This document shows, one piece after another, positions 1 to 7,133 of a stretch of 10,416 bases of DNA. The DNA lies in contig JAURLW010000033.1 of assembly GCA_030831005.1 (NCBI GenBank), positions 1-10,416 of the forward strand, in the 5' to 3' direction. The notes under the pieces are model-generated. The model searched no databases and was not told the origin of the DNA. It saw only the letters and a program-made list of their open reading frames with translations. A program made the translations under genes and the position numbers. Position 1 is the stretch's first letter. The number at the start of each line of letters is the position of its first letter. This DNA is from Bacteroidota bacterium. GTDB lineage: Bacteria > Bacteroidota > Bacteroidia > Chitinophagales > Chitinophagaceae.

Positions 1-443
1 AATAACATAGCCGCTCCATTCATACCCTTCCAATAACTATATACCCCACCCATTACTAAAGGTGCATCTTGAGTAGATTGAATATAGTAAGGCACTTTTA
101 ATTTTCCTTGATGTTGCCATTCATAAAAACCATCTACAAAAATTAAACAACGGTGATGCTGCGCACTAAATTTAAAAGAAGGCAATTGAAAAAGCGTTTC
201 AGCTTTAGCATTTAATGTTTTGGTGGCAATGTCTTTAGCGGCTTGTTCATTAGTAGCCCAAGAAGGCACCAAACCCCATCTGATAGCTTGTACATGCGAT
301 GGTTTCTCGCACAACATAACAGGTAGATTAGGATGCTCAAAACCACTTACTTTTCTACTTTGAGTATAATCATCTATAGAGACGTGTTCGCCAACTATTT
401 TCTTAATTCGTTCTTTATTAGGCGTTGCTAAAGTAAAACACAT
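1..443 (-). CDS. SOS response-associated peptidase (SRAP/YedK/HMCES family), 3'-truncated by the window edge
   Basis: The family makes a stable thiazolidine DNA-protein crosslink with abasic sites in single-stranded DNA, through the amino group and thiol of Cys2 after the initiator Met is removed. I translated 147 residues by hand from the ATG at 443. The protein begins Met-Cys-Phe, so the obligatory Cys2 is present. Asn78 lies in a NAKAET motif and Glu108 in GFYEW; these match Asn75 and Glu105 of E. coli YedK with a constant 3-residue shift. RWGLVPSWA (residues 55-63) is another family hallmark. The catalytic His lies beyond the left edge. YedK has about 222 residues, so roughly one third is missing. 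The start is fixed by the Cys2 requirement. The gene begins 8 nt after the umuC stop codon, so it is probably co-transcribed with umuDC, which fits a role in damage tolerance. Confidence 0.95.
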   Translation of the reverse strand, partial: MCFTLATPNKERIKKIVGEHVSIDDYTQSRKVSGFEHPNLPVMLCEKPSHVQAIRWGLVPSWATNEQAAKDIATKTLNAKAETLFQLPSFKFSAQHHRCLIFVDGFYEWQHQGKLKVPYYIQSTQDAPLVMGGVYSYWKGMNGAAML

Positions 444-451
444 GCAGTTGA

Positions 452-1714
452 TTAATTTTTTATGCGCAACAACTCATTTACATTCGTTGTATAGCAAGGT
501 GATTTTTTTTCTTGTCGTAATTTCCATTTCCTCGAAATACCTGCTGCCGCATAGCGTACTTTATCGCGGCCCATCAGCGTATTAATTTTGTCCATAGCAT
601 CGTGCAATTGCTTTTCCTTTCCTCTGTCTTTACTTGAAAATAAACTAAGTTGCACTTGCGATCGCGGTACAATTTCGCTTACATAAACACCCGCTTTTTT
701 GTATAAAAATCCAGGTTTATAAATGTGATCTAAAGCGCTCATCGCTAATTGAATTAACTCGCTAGTGCTATCTGTTGCGGTAGGTATCGGAATCGATAAA
801 ACACCATGGTATTGTGCATCTTGTTTTCGATATGCATTAGTATGTATAAATACCTGTATTAAAGCGCAGCAAGAATCTTGTTTTCTTAATTTCTCTGCAC
901 AACGTGTAGCATGGGTGGCTATTGCTTCTTGCAATAATTTCTTTTCGCTAATTAAATGGCCAAAAGAACGAGAAGTCATTATTCCTTGCTTAGCAGCAGG
1001 CTGCTCCTCTAAATCATAGCAAGCGATACCTTGTAACTCTTTAACCAAACGCAACCCTACAACACCCATCTTTTTCTGAATCCATGCAAGGTTGGAATTG
1101 CTCAATTGCCATGCTGTTTTTATATTATGTGCATCTAACCATATTTGATATTTTCTGCCTATGCCCCATACATCTTCAACAGGTAATGCTTCTAATACTT
1201 CTTGTCGTTTTGCTTCACTATCTATCACAAATACGCCTGTTGTTTTGCACGCTTTTTTAGCATAGCGATTTGCTGCTTTAGCTAAGGTTTTAGAAGTGGC
1301 CATACCAATAGTAGTAGGGATACCTACTTGTTGCAAAACAGCAGCACGAATGGCGCTCCCATAGTTTGACAAATCAGTAAAGGCAAAGTGAGCTACATCT
1401 AAAAAGGCCTCGTCAATGGAATAAATTTCTATAGCTGGTGTAAAGCGTCCTAATACTTGCATCACTCTATGCGACAGATCGCCGTACAAAGCATAGTTAG
1501 AAGAGAAAACAGCTACCTGATGTTGTTCTAATAATGTTTGAATTTCAAAAGCAGGAGCACCCATTTTAATACCCAATGCTTTTGCCTCATTGCTACGGGC
1601 GATTACACAACCATCATTATTGCTTAATACTACAATAGGTTGATGCTCCAATTGAGGTTGAAACAAGCGCTCACACGAAGCATAAAAATTATTACAATCA
1701 ACTATGGCAAACAT
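452..1714 (-). CDS. umuC: UmuC, Y-family translesion DNA polymerase (Pol V catalytic subunit)
   Basis: This 420-residue protein (E. coli UmuC has 422) copies damaged templates in complex with processed UmuD. The N-terminus VDCNNFYASCE carries the metal ligand Asp6 and steric-gate Tyr11, and SIDEAFLD carries Asp101 and Glu102, the same numbering as in E. coli. NNDGCVIARS (32-41) is the finger-domain motif. A helix-hairpin-helix-like region with VWGIGRK lies near 182-188 and the little-finger domain spans roughly 240-350. QLSLF (355-359) is a textbook beta-clamp-binding motif, followed by a DUF4113-type tail (about 370-420) typical of UmuC rather than DinB. An in-frame ATG at 1762 would add 16 residues inside umuD; the start at 1714 is chosen because conserved sequence begins exactly there. 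It lies 2 nt after the umuD stop, suggesting translational coupling. All key residues are intact. Confidence 0.96.
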   Translation of the reverse strand: MFAIVDCNNFYASCERLFQPQLEHQPIVVLSNNDGCVIARSNEAKALGIKMGAPAFEIQTLLEQHQVAVFSSNYALYGDLSHRVMQVLGRFTPAIEIYSIDEAFLDVAHFAFTDLSNYGSAIRAAVLQQVGIPTTIGMATSKTLAKAANRYAKKACKTTGVFVIDSEAKRQEVLEALPVEDVWGIGRKYQIWLDAHNIKTAWQLSNSNLAWIQKKMGVVGLRLVKELQGIACYDLEEQPAAKQGIMTSRSFGHLISEKKLLQEAIATHATRCAEKLRKQDSCCALIQVFIHTNAYRKQDAQYHGVLSIPIPTATDSTSELIQLAMSALDHIYKPGFLYKKAGVYVSEIVPRSQVQLSLFSSKDRGKEKQLHDAMDKINTLMGRDKVRYAAAGISRKWKLRQEKKSPCYTTNVNELLRIKN

Positions 1715-1716
1715 AC

Positions 1717-2175
1717 TTAGCGTTTTCGAGGAGAAGAAATAATATGTGCCACTACACCCCATACGCTAAACTCCATACCATCTACAATTTCCATTGCTTG
1801 ATACTTTGGATTTTGTTTGTTTTCTGGAACTAAAAAAACTTTATCCGCTTTGCGCACATAGCGCTTTACAGTAAAATCTCCATTTACTACAGCCAAGACA
1901 ATATCGCCATTGCGCACCTGCAAAGCGCGGTCAATAATTAAGAGCGCAGGATTGGCAATAAAGGCATCAATCATACTATCCCCTTCAATAGTGACTAAAA
2001 AAGTACTAGAGGGGTGTTTAATTAATAGCTGATTTAAATCGATGGCATCTTGCATATAATCTAATGCAGGTGAAGGGAAACCTGCCTTAACCGCCGTATC
2101 GCGAATGATAGGCAGCGCAAGGGGCTCCTTTGCTACAAGAGCTTGTATGGAAATTTTATCGGCAAATAAAGACAT
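1717..2175 (-). CDS. umuD: UmuD, self-cleaving S24-family subunit of Pol V
   Basis: This 152-residue protein has the S24/LexA-like serine-lysine dyad fold. Ser67 lies in EGDSM and Lys104 in FTVKRY. The expected cleavage site is Ala31-Gly32 within KAGFPSPA. Spacings equal those of E. coli UmuD: 36 residues from the site to Ser, and 37 from Ser to Lys. RecA-stimulated self-cleavage would release UmuD', which joins UmuC. There is no helix-turn-helix in the short N-terminal arm, so this is UmuD and not a LexA repressor. It is the first gene of the umuD-umuC-SRAP set. A perfect palindrome lies 27 nt upstream of the ATG and probably mediates control. Confidence 0.95.
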   Translation of the reverse strand: MSLFADKISIQALVAKEPLALPIIRDTAVKAGFPSPALDYMQDAIDLNQLLIKHPSSTFLVTIEGDSMIDAFIANPALLIIDRALQVRNGDIVLAVVNGDFTVKRYVRKADKVFLVPENKQNPKYQAMEIVDGMEFSVWGVVAHIISSPRKR

Positions 2176-2202
2176 AAGGTTGTATTCCTACGCAATTTAC
2201 AA

Positions 2203-2220
2203 AAAGGAACGCGTTCCTTT
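2203..2220. promoter_or_regulatory. Perfect 18-bp palindrome upstream of umuD, candidate SOS operator
   Basis: The sequence AAAGGAACGCGTTCCTTT is an exact inverted repeat with no spacer. It lies 27 nt upstream of the umuD start codon, where a repressor would block transcription. It is not followed by a T-run that would make it a terminator, and with no loop it suits a dimeric DNA-binding protein better than an RNA hairpin. It does not resemble the E. coli CTGT-N8-ACAG LexA box or the Gram-positive GAAC-N4-GTTC box exactly, although it contains GGAACGCGTTCC, that is GAAC-GC-GTTC with a 2-bp instead of a 4-bp spacer. The regulator is unknown. No convincing TAnnTTTG-type promoter element was found; TAAATTGC on the minus strand (2192-2199) is a weak candidate. 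Confidence 0.6.
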
Positions 2221-2262
2221 AAATTTCCATACCGAAAAGGCAAAAAATACTTATACACACAA

Positions 2263-2290
2263 AAAAAGCACTGCTTGTGCAGTGCTTTTT
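2263..2290 (-). terminator. Intrinsic terminator downstream of the DoxX-like gene
   Basis: A perfect 12-bp stem (arms 2263-2274 and 2279-2290, core GCACTGC/GCAGTGC) with a 4-nt loop is followed on the minus strand by a run of seven T (plus-strand A at 2261-2267). It starts 20 nt after the DoxX-like stop codon and separates that gene from the umuDC cassette. The arms also end in five T on the plus strand, so it could work in both directions, but no plus-strand gene runs into it. Confidence 0.9.
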
Positions 2291-2310
2291 ATATCATTAA
2301 GACCTAATAC

Positions 2311-2685
2311 TTAGGCTTTTAATAAGGCTTTATACTTGTCTTTATTAGCGTTTGCTAAGATTAAATTCATAGCCAAGAAAATTAAAGCCATAGGCAATCC
2401 TTTTGGCTCTATAGAAACATGAAATAAGACAATATGAAGTACCACAGGGAAAATCATGATTGTAGCCAAAGCTTGCCATTTGTCAATTAATATCAATAAT
2501 CCGCAAAGTGCTTGTGTTGCCCCCAAAAGTGGCATAAAATAAGAGGCTTTAGAAACACCCGTCATAAAATCCAAGGGAGCTCCTTGCATAGGCGGCATAG
2601 GTAGATAGTGGAAGAAGAAATTCAATCCAAAAGCCATAAACGCAGCTCCAAATAAAATGCGCACTATTAAATTAACCTTTTTCAT
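2311..2685 (-). CDS. DoxX-like small integral membrane protein
   Basis: This is a 124-residue inner-membrane protein with four predicted hydrophobic helices (about 6-26, 47-67, 72-92 and 96-112) and a short basic C-terminus. The opening VRILFGAAFMAFGLNFFF and the second-helix pattern PLLGATQALCGLLIL match the DoxX/DoxX-like family of four-helix proteins. The biochemical role of most members is unsettled; some are linked to redox or oxidative-stress functions, and nothing here narrows it. His26, His84 and His89 lie in or next to the membrane helices, but I cannot say whether they bind a cofactor. The gene appears to be a single-gene unit, with an AT-rich upstream region and a strong terminator after it. 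Family assignment is fairly safe; function is not known. Confidence 0.8.
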   Translation of the reverse strand: MKKVNLIVRILFGAAFMAFGLNFFFHYLPMPPMQGAPLDFMTGVSKASYFMPLLGATQALCGLLILIDKWQALATIMIFPVVLHIVLFHVSIEPKGLPMALIFLAMNLILANANKDKYKALLKA

Positions 2686-2720
2686 AGTTTTTTATTTTTT
2701 GGTTTCTTAAATCTAAAAAA

Positions 2721-2752
2721 TAAAATTAAAAAAAACAAGCATCCTCATGCAA
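2721..2752 (-). promoter_or_regulatory. Possible Bacteroidota-type promoter for the DoxX-like gene
   Basis: On the minus strand a TTG (2750-2752) is followed after 21 nt by TAATTTTA (2721-2728), which matches the Bacteroidota minus-7 consensus TAnnTTTG at all but the last position. A start site near 2714 would give a leader of about 28 nt before the ATG at 2685. The region is very AT-rich, so chance matches are likely. Confidence 0.3.
2728..2750 (-). terminator. Weak terminator-like hairpin after the DUF5686 gene
   Basis: On the minus strand GCAT-GAGG-ATGC (2739-2750) forms a 4-bp stem with a 4-nt loop, followed by TTG and a run of eight T (2728-2735). It starts a few bases after the stop codon of the DUF5686 gene. 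The stem is short, so termination would depend on the T-run. It overlaps the possible promoter of the next gene. Confidence 0.35.
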
Positions 2753-2755
2753 AAC

Positions 2756-5320
2756 TTACCACTCTCCTCTCCTTGCCGGAGCTACATTAGGCGATAAAGC
2801 ATTCAGATTTAAACCAAAACGTACACCACTATTAGTATTACCAAGCGCATCCCAACTTTGCACATAATCGATGCGCAAAAATCGTACTAAGCCCCAACCT
2901 AAATTATCTAAACCCATAAAGACTTCTCTGTAATGTTGATCTTCTTTTATATACAGCGCATTAACACCAGTAACGATATACCACTGCAAACGATTGAATA
3001 AAGGTATTTTATTAGTAAGAAAGCCTTTAAGATAATACGACAAATGAAGCTCTGCAAAAGAAGTAGCGGTATGACTGTACTGATAATAAGGTGCTAACTG
3101 AAAGCTATTACTATAAGACATGGTAAGATTAAACTGATTACTTAACACATGAAAATAATCGGGGAAAGAAACTTGTTCTTTGTTTAGAAAACCACCAATA
3201 TGTAAAATGTAATCAAAAGATCCAGCCATCTTCAAGGATACTACATCTGAAACACTCATCTTCCACTTATCAAATTGCATGCTACTCTGCCCTATACCTG
3301 GAATAGCTTTTGTGTATTGCAAAGTAAATAAGGGCCAATTACTTCTCACAGGCAATCGCTTATCTGGATACTGTATATAGCTCATGCCAGGCCTATAACT
3401 TGCTTTCATATTTATTATAAACGCATCATTATTATTTAATTCCTTTAGCAAGTCATTCGAAGGTGTATTAGGCGTAAAACGAGTTGGGGTATCTTTACTC
3501 CAAGTAAAAGGATTTGCACTATAATTATCAACAAATTTACGTTGCTGATAAGATGCATCTATGCTAAATTTTAACCCATTTGCAAAATTACGTTCCAGAT
3601 ACGTTCTTAAGATACCTCTTTGATAAAGCTTCAAATAGTTGTTGGCATACAATAAAGAACCGGTGGTATTATATTCAATAGCAACAGGCGACTCGCTATT
3701 AAACTGTACCATGTACTGTCCAGCTTCTATTCCAAAACGGACATTTTTACCATACCAATTTTTATCCTTCCAAAGCCACTCTAAACGGGTCATGGCTTGG
3801 TATGTTTTATTAGCAAACCCATAACGTATAGCTGTTTCACTTAAACGTTCGCTATTCGAGTCTATTTTATGAATCCACTTCAACTTTGGCGAAAAATTAA
3901 ACCCTTCTACTGTATTGTATTGTATACTAAACAATAAAGGGCTCAACTGAAAATTATTCTTATAATTAGAATCATTGTAGGATACACCTGTCATTAAAAT
4001 TGCTCCGCCACTTATTTTATTTGATTTTCTACGCATAGAATCTATATACATAGGATTGCTTAGCGCTATACGTATACTGTCCTTTTTAATAAAATCTCGT
4101 TGCTCGTCTTCCACTAAAGGTATCGGTCTGCTGCTCGACCAATATGTGGTATCTTTTTTAGTTGCTTGTTTTTCATATGCAGTAATTAGTTTTTTTGAAA
4201 ATAAAGAATCGGGTAAAATTGGATTTACCTTCTGATTACTATACACCGTATTAAAACTTGCTAAGATATCAAAGCTCAATAAAGAAACAGCCGCATAATA
4301 CATTTGACTTTGCACAATCCAATTACCCGCATCATCTGTCACATATTGTTGTTGCACACCTAAAGTATCTAATACATTAAGCGTTTGTTTTTGTGTTAAA
4401 AAGACATCAATACTATGAATAGCAAATTCACTATCAGCAATATAAATAGTACCCGTAAAAGCAGGTGTAGCATCGCTTTTAGGAATTACTTTAATCTTAA
4501 AAATTTCATGCCCTTGCTGCATAAAGGAGCCCATCAATTTATACTTATAATAAAGTAAGGCCTGCTTACTCACCGGAGAAATAAATCCTCGAGGATTACC
4601 TTCTGGATTTATATTGATGATGTTCTCGTAAAAATTCAATACCGCTGGAAAACGAGCCACACCAAGCCCGTTAGGATTACCACTCTCTCTAACGGCTCTT
4701 ACTTGTAAAAAATCTTTAGGACGTTTTTGATAATATGTAGCATCTTCTTCGCAGAGATATAAAATTCCTTTCAACAGGGAAAGATCAGTACTGTCTTCTT
4801 TTTTCTTTTTAGCGGAATTGGTAACGTTACCCGTAAGTACTTTTATCTTTTCGTAATCCGGTGTAGATCTATTTCTTATGGCACCTTTTAAATAAATATC
4901 TGTTTGGAAGCTCTGAAATTGTTTTAAATGATGTGCTCTCTGATCTATAGCTTTTCGCATGATTTCAAAAGCAGGATCTTCTTTACTTTTTTTAATCAAT
5001 ACCTCTTTCATTTGATATTGTTGTTCTTGCATAACAATATTCAATTGTGTAGGTGTTGAAGCCGTTACATCAATTACTTTAGCATATACTTGGTACCCAA
5101 TGTATTGACAAACTAATTCTTGTTTGCCCAGCGGTAAATCTATTTGAAAAACACCCTCCTTATTAGCTGCTGCACTAACAGCATGATTATTTCTTAAATA
5201 AATGGTGGCGTATGGCAGCGGATTACCATAAGTATCTTTTATGGTGCCTTTAAATAATATAGCAAAGGCACTCGATAATTGGAAGAAACAAAATATTAAG
5301 GTAGCTATGGTATAACGCAA
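2756..5320 (-). CDS. DUF5686 family outer-membrane protein with carboxypeptidase-regulatory-like domain
   Basis: This 854-residue exported protein has a signal peptide (1-20, probable cleavage after Ala-Phe-Ala). Residues about 23-98 form a CarboxypepD_reg-like beta-sandwich (FKGTIKDTYGNPLPYATIYL, then NKEGVFQIDLP and CQYIGYQ), as seen at the N-terminus of many Bacteroidota outer-membrane proteins. The block EDPAFEIMRKAIDQR (114-128) followed by FQTDIYLKG is the DUF5686 signature. The second half, from about 430, is rich in alternating aromatic/polar strands (for example LGWGLVRFLRIDYV near the end), consistent with a membrane beta-barrel; that is inference. There is no TonB-dependent plug or SusD partner. 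The role of DUF5686 proteins is unknown. It is the last gene of the trpS-dNK set, 17 nt after the kinase stop. Length and reading frame appear intact. Confidence 0.85.
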   Translation of the reverse strand: MRYTIATLIFCFFQLSSAFAILFKGTIKDTYGNPLPYATIYLRNNHAVSAAANKEGVFQIDLPLGKQELVCQYIGYQVYAKVIDVTASTPTQLNIVMQEQQYQMKEVLIKKSKEDPAFEIMRKAIDQRAHHLKQFQSFQTDIYLKGAIRNRSTPDYEKIKVLTGNVTNSAKKKKEDSTDLSLLKGILYLCEEDATYYQKRPKDFLQVRAVRESGNPNGLGVARFPAVLNFYENIININPEGNPRGFISPVSKQALLYYKYKLMGSFMQQGHEIFKIKVIPKSDATPAFTGTIYIADSEFAIHSIDVFLTQKQTLNVLDTLGVQQQYVTDDAGNWIVQSQMYYAAVSLLSFDILASFNTVYSNQKVNPILPDSLFSKKLITAYEKQATKKDTTYWSSSRPIPLVEDEQRDFIKKDSIRIALSNPMYIDSMRRKSNKISGGAILMTGVSYNDSNYKNNFQLSPLLFSIQYNTVEGFNFSPKLKWIHKIDSNSERLSETAIRYGFANKTYQAMTRLEWLWKDKNWYGKNVRFGIEAGQYMVQFNSESPVAIEYNTTGSLLYANNYLKLYQRGILRTYLERNFANGLKFSIDASYQQRKFVDNYSANPFTWSKDTPTRFTPNTPSNDLLKELNNNDAFIINMKASYRPGMSYIQYPDKRLPVRSNWPLFTLQYTKAIPGIGQSSMQFDKWKMSVSDVVSLKMAGSFDYILHIGGFLNKEQVSFPDYFHVLSNQFNLTMSYSNSFQLAPYYQYSHTATSFAELHLSYYLKGFLTNKIPLFNRLQWYIVTGVNALYIKEDQHYREVFMGLDNLGWGLVRFLRIDYVQSWDALGNTNSGVRFGLNLNALSPNVAPARRGEW

Positions 5321-5337
5321 GATAAAAATTGATTTAA

Positions 5338-5973
5338 TTAAAATAAACCATTGATTTGAGCATTTATTTTACTAACTATTTTTGCAAAATCTTCTTCGTT
5401 TTCAGCAAAATCCATATGATCTACTTCTACAACTAATAGTGGCCCATCTTTATAACCAGCAATCCATTTGTCATAGTAAGCATTCAATCGCTTTAAGTAA
5501 TCTAAACGAATATTCTCTTCATAATCTCTACCTCTTTTCTGAATTTGATCAACAAGTTTAGGAATGCCAGCCTTCAAATAAATAAGTAAATCAGGAGCAC
5601 TCACCATTTGTTGAATGGTACTAAAGAATTTAGAATAGTTATCAAAATCGCGCTGTGTCATTAATCCCATATCATGTAGATTGGGAGCAAATATAAATGC
5701 GTCTTCATAAATAGTTCTGTCTTGAATTACGGTTTCAGCACCATTTCTAATTTCTAATAATTGTTGCAAACGACTGTTCAAAAAATACACTTGTAAATTA
5801 AATGACCATCGGTGCATATCTTCATAGAAATCAGATAAATATGGGTTGTGATCTACGTCTTCAAAATGAGGCTCCCATTTAAAATGTTTAGCCAACATTT
5901 TAGTTAAGGTTGTTTTACCTGCTCCAATATTACCAGCAATTGCGATGTGTTTAATTTTAGGTTTCTTTGCCAT
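5338..5973 (-). CDS. Deoxynucleoside kinase (dAK/dGK/dCK type)
   Basis: This 211-residue cytosolic enzyme phosphorylates deoxyribonucleosides to 5'-monophosphates in the salvage pathway. The P-loop GNIGAGKT is at 14-21. The catalytic and substrate-binding set is visible: Glu38 (FEDVDHNPYL), Gln61 in the NLQVYFL helix, Asp85-Arg86 in QDRTIYED with Glu90, and the arginine-rich LID QKRGRDYE at 145-152. Length fits bacterial deoxyadenosine/deoxyguanosine kinases and rules out the larger type-I thymidylate-kinase fusions. The exact nucleoside preference cannot be read from the sequence. It lies 26 nt after trpS and 17 nt before the DUF5686 gene on the same strand, so the three are probably transcribed together, though no pathway link is evident. 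Confidence 0.92.
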   Translation of the reverse strand: MAKKPKIKHIAIAGNIGAGKTTLTKMLAKHFKWEPHFEDVDHNPYLSDFYEDMHRWSFNLQVYFLNSRLQQLLEIRNGAETVIQDRTIYEDAFIFAPNLHDMGLMTQRDFDNYSKFFSTIQQMVSAPDLLIYLKAGIPKLVDQIQKRGRDYEENIRLDYLKRLNAYYDKWIAGYKDGPLLVVEVDHMDFAENEEDFAKIVSKINAQINGLF

Positions 5974-5999
5974 ACCGTTCGTATTCTTTATATATTTTT

Positions 6000-6998
6000 T
6001 TAGTAGTAGTTTATTCCAATTAATTTTCTTGCTTCTTGTAAGGTAGCCTGAGCACTCACTCTAGCCTTCTCTGCGCCTTCTTTTAATATGCGTTGTAAAC
6101 GCGCTTCGTCTTTTTGCAAATCAGCAGCACGCTCTCTAATCGGTGCCACAAATCGAATCATATCTTCGGCTAATTGCTTTTTCATATCTCCAAAACGTAT
6201 AGAGCAATCAGCATAATCAGCTTCATATTGCGTTACAATATTGGCATCCGTCATGAGGCGCATCAATGAAAAAAGATTTTGAATATCTTCTGTCATCGGA
6301 CTATTTGCTTGCTCTGGCGACAATCCTGATTTTGCTTTCATTGTTTTTTTGCGAATGGTATCATCATCATCTGCCAAGTAAATTGTAGCATTTACATTCT
6401 CGCTTTTACTCATTTTACCATTGCCATCTAAGCTTGGCACTTTAATCAATTCGCTACCAAAGTTAAATGGATAAGGCTCTGGAAATAACTCTCCATAACG
6501 ATTATTAAAACGATTGGCCATATTACGAGCCATTTCTAAATGCTGTTCTTGATCTTTACCTACTGGTACATTCACCGCCCTATGAATCAAAATATCTGCA
6601 GCCATTAATACCGGATAGGTAAGCAAACCTGCATTAACATTTTCAGGCTGAGAGCGCACCTTCTCTTTAAAGGTGGGCACTTTCTCTAATTCCCCTTTAT
6701 AAGTAAGCGTATTTAATAAAAAATATAATTCTAAAATTTCAGGTACATCACTTTGTACATATAAAGCCACCTTTTCTGGATCTAAACCGCTGGCAATATT
6801 TTCTGCTGCCACTCTAAATACGTGTTGCTTTAAATCTTTTGGATCTGGATGAGTAGTAAGAGAATGATAGTCGGCAACAAAAAAATAACAATTATAATCG
6901 TTTTGCATTTTCACATAATTGTGAATTGCACCAAAATAATTCCCTAAATGTAAAAAACCAGTAGAACGAATTCCACTAACAACAATCTGTTTTGACAT
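6000..6998 (-). CDS. trpS: Tryptophanyl-tRNA synthetase
   Basis: This 332-residue class Ic enzyme charges tRNA-Trp with tryptophan using ATP. The HIGH-equivalent is HLGN (17-20) in TGFLHLGNYFGA. KMSKS is exact at 195-199 in DGNGKMSKS. The substrate-pocket segments YPVLMAADIL (128-137) and PVGKDQ (145-150) are intact, and the helical C-terminal region carries the anticodon-recognition part. Length matches bacterial TrpRS (about 330). It is the first gene of the minus-strand trpS-kinase-DUF5686 unit and is divergent from the Nramp fusion gene. I see no T-box or tryptophan-rich leader peptide upstream, so attenuation control is not evident. Confidence 0.97.
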   Translation of the reverse strand: MSKQIVVSGIRSTGFLHLGNYFGAIHNYVKMQNDYNCYFFVADYHSLTTHPDPKDLKQHVFRVAAENIASGLDPEKVALYVQSDVPEILELYFLLNTLTYKGELEKVPTFKEKVRSQPENVNAGLLTYPVLMAADILIHRAVNVPVGKDQEQHLEMARNMANRFNNRYGELFPEPYPFNFGSELIKVPSLDGNGKMSKSENVNATIYLADDDDTIRKKTMKAKSGLSPEQANSPMTEDIQNLFSLMRLMTDANIVTQYEADYADCSIRFGDMKKQLAEDMIRFVAPIRERAADLQKDEARLQRILKEGAEKARVSAQATLQEARKLIGINYY

Positions 6999-7133
6999 GC
7001 CTTATTCCTATATAATAAATGATGCTACAAGATACAAAAAGCAAAGTTTATAACTTACTTCTAGCTAAAATTTTATTATTACCAATAAATAGAATTGAAT
7101 TTGTAACTTTATTCATCTAATTACCATACGCAT
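6999..7133. promoter_or_regulatory. Divergent intergenic region between trpS and the Nramp-UspA gene
   Basis: These 135 bp must hold the promoters of both flanking genes. For the plus-strand gene, TAACTTTA (7104-7111) matches the Bacteroidota minus-7 consensus TAnnTTTG except at the last base, with a leader of about 16 nt, but no TTG lies at the right distance upstream. On the minus strand AAACTTTG (7042-7049) fits at 7 of 8 positions. A short inverted repeat AAGTT-TAT-AACTT (7044-7056) is present; its 5-bp arms are too short in such AT-rich DNA to call a metalloregulator site. No Fur- or MntR-like box was recognised. Confidence 0.4.

Noticed and set aside
983..1006. Small GC-rich hairpin (AGCAG-CAGG-CTGCT)
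   Set aside because: It is inside the umuC coding sequence, has only a 5-bp stem and no T-run; likely a by-product of codon sequence.
765..1019. Plus-strand open frames opposite umuC, and similar ones at 2105-2314, 3639-3824, 8021-8239 and 9815-10096
   Set aside because: Each lies over a well-supported gene in another frame or strand (the one at 2105 runs through the operator and terminator), with no recognisable protein features.
1715..1762. Upstream ATG at 1762 as the umuC start
   Set aside because: The extra 16 residues overlap umuD and have no family similarity; the conserved N-terminus MFAIVDCNNFY begins at 1714 and residue numbering then matches E. coli UmuC.
1717..2175. S24-domain protein as a LexA repressor
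   Set aside because: The N-terminal arm before the Ala31-Gly32 cleavage site is only about 31 residues and has no helix-turn-helix; length, spacing and the adjacent umuC identify UmuD.
7044..7056. AAGTT-TAT-AACTT inverted repeat as a metalloregulator box
   Set aside because: Five-bp arms in very AT-rich DNA are expected by chance, and it matches no known Fur, MntR or DtxR consensus that I recognise.
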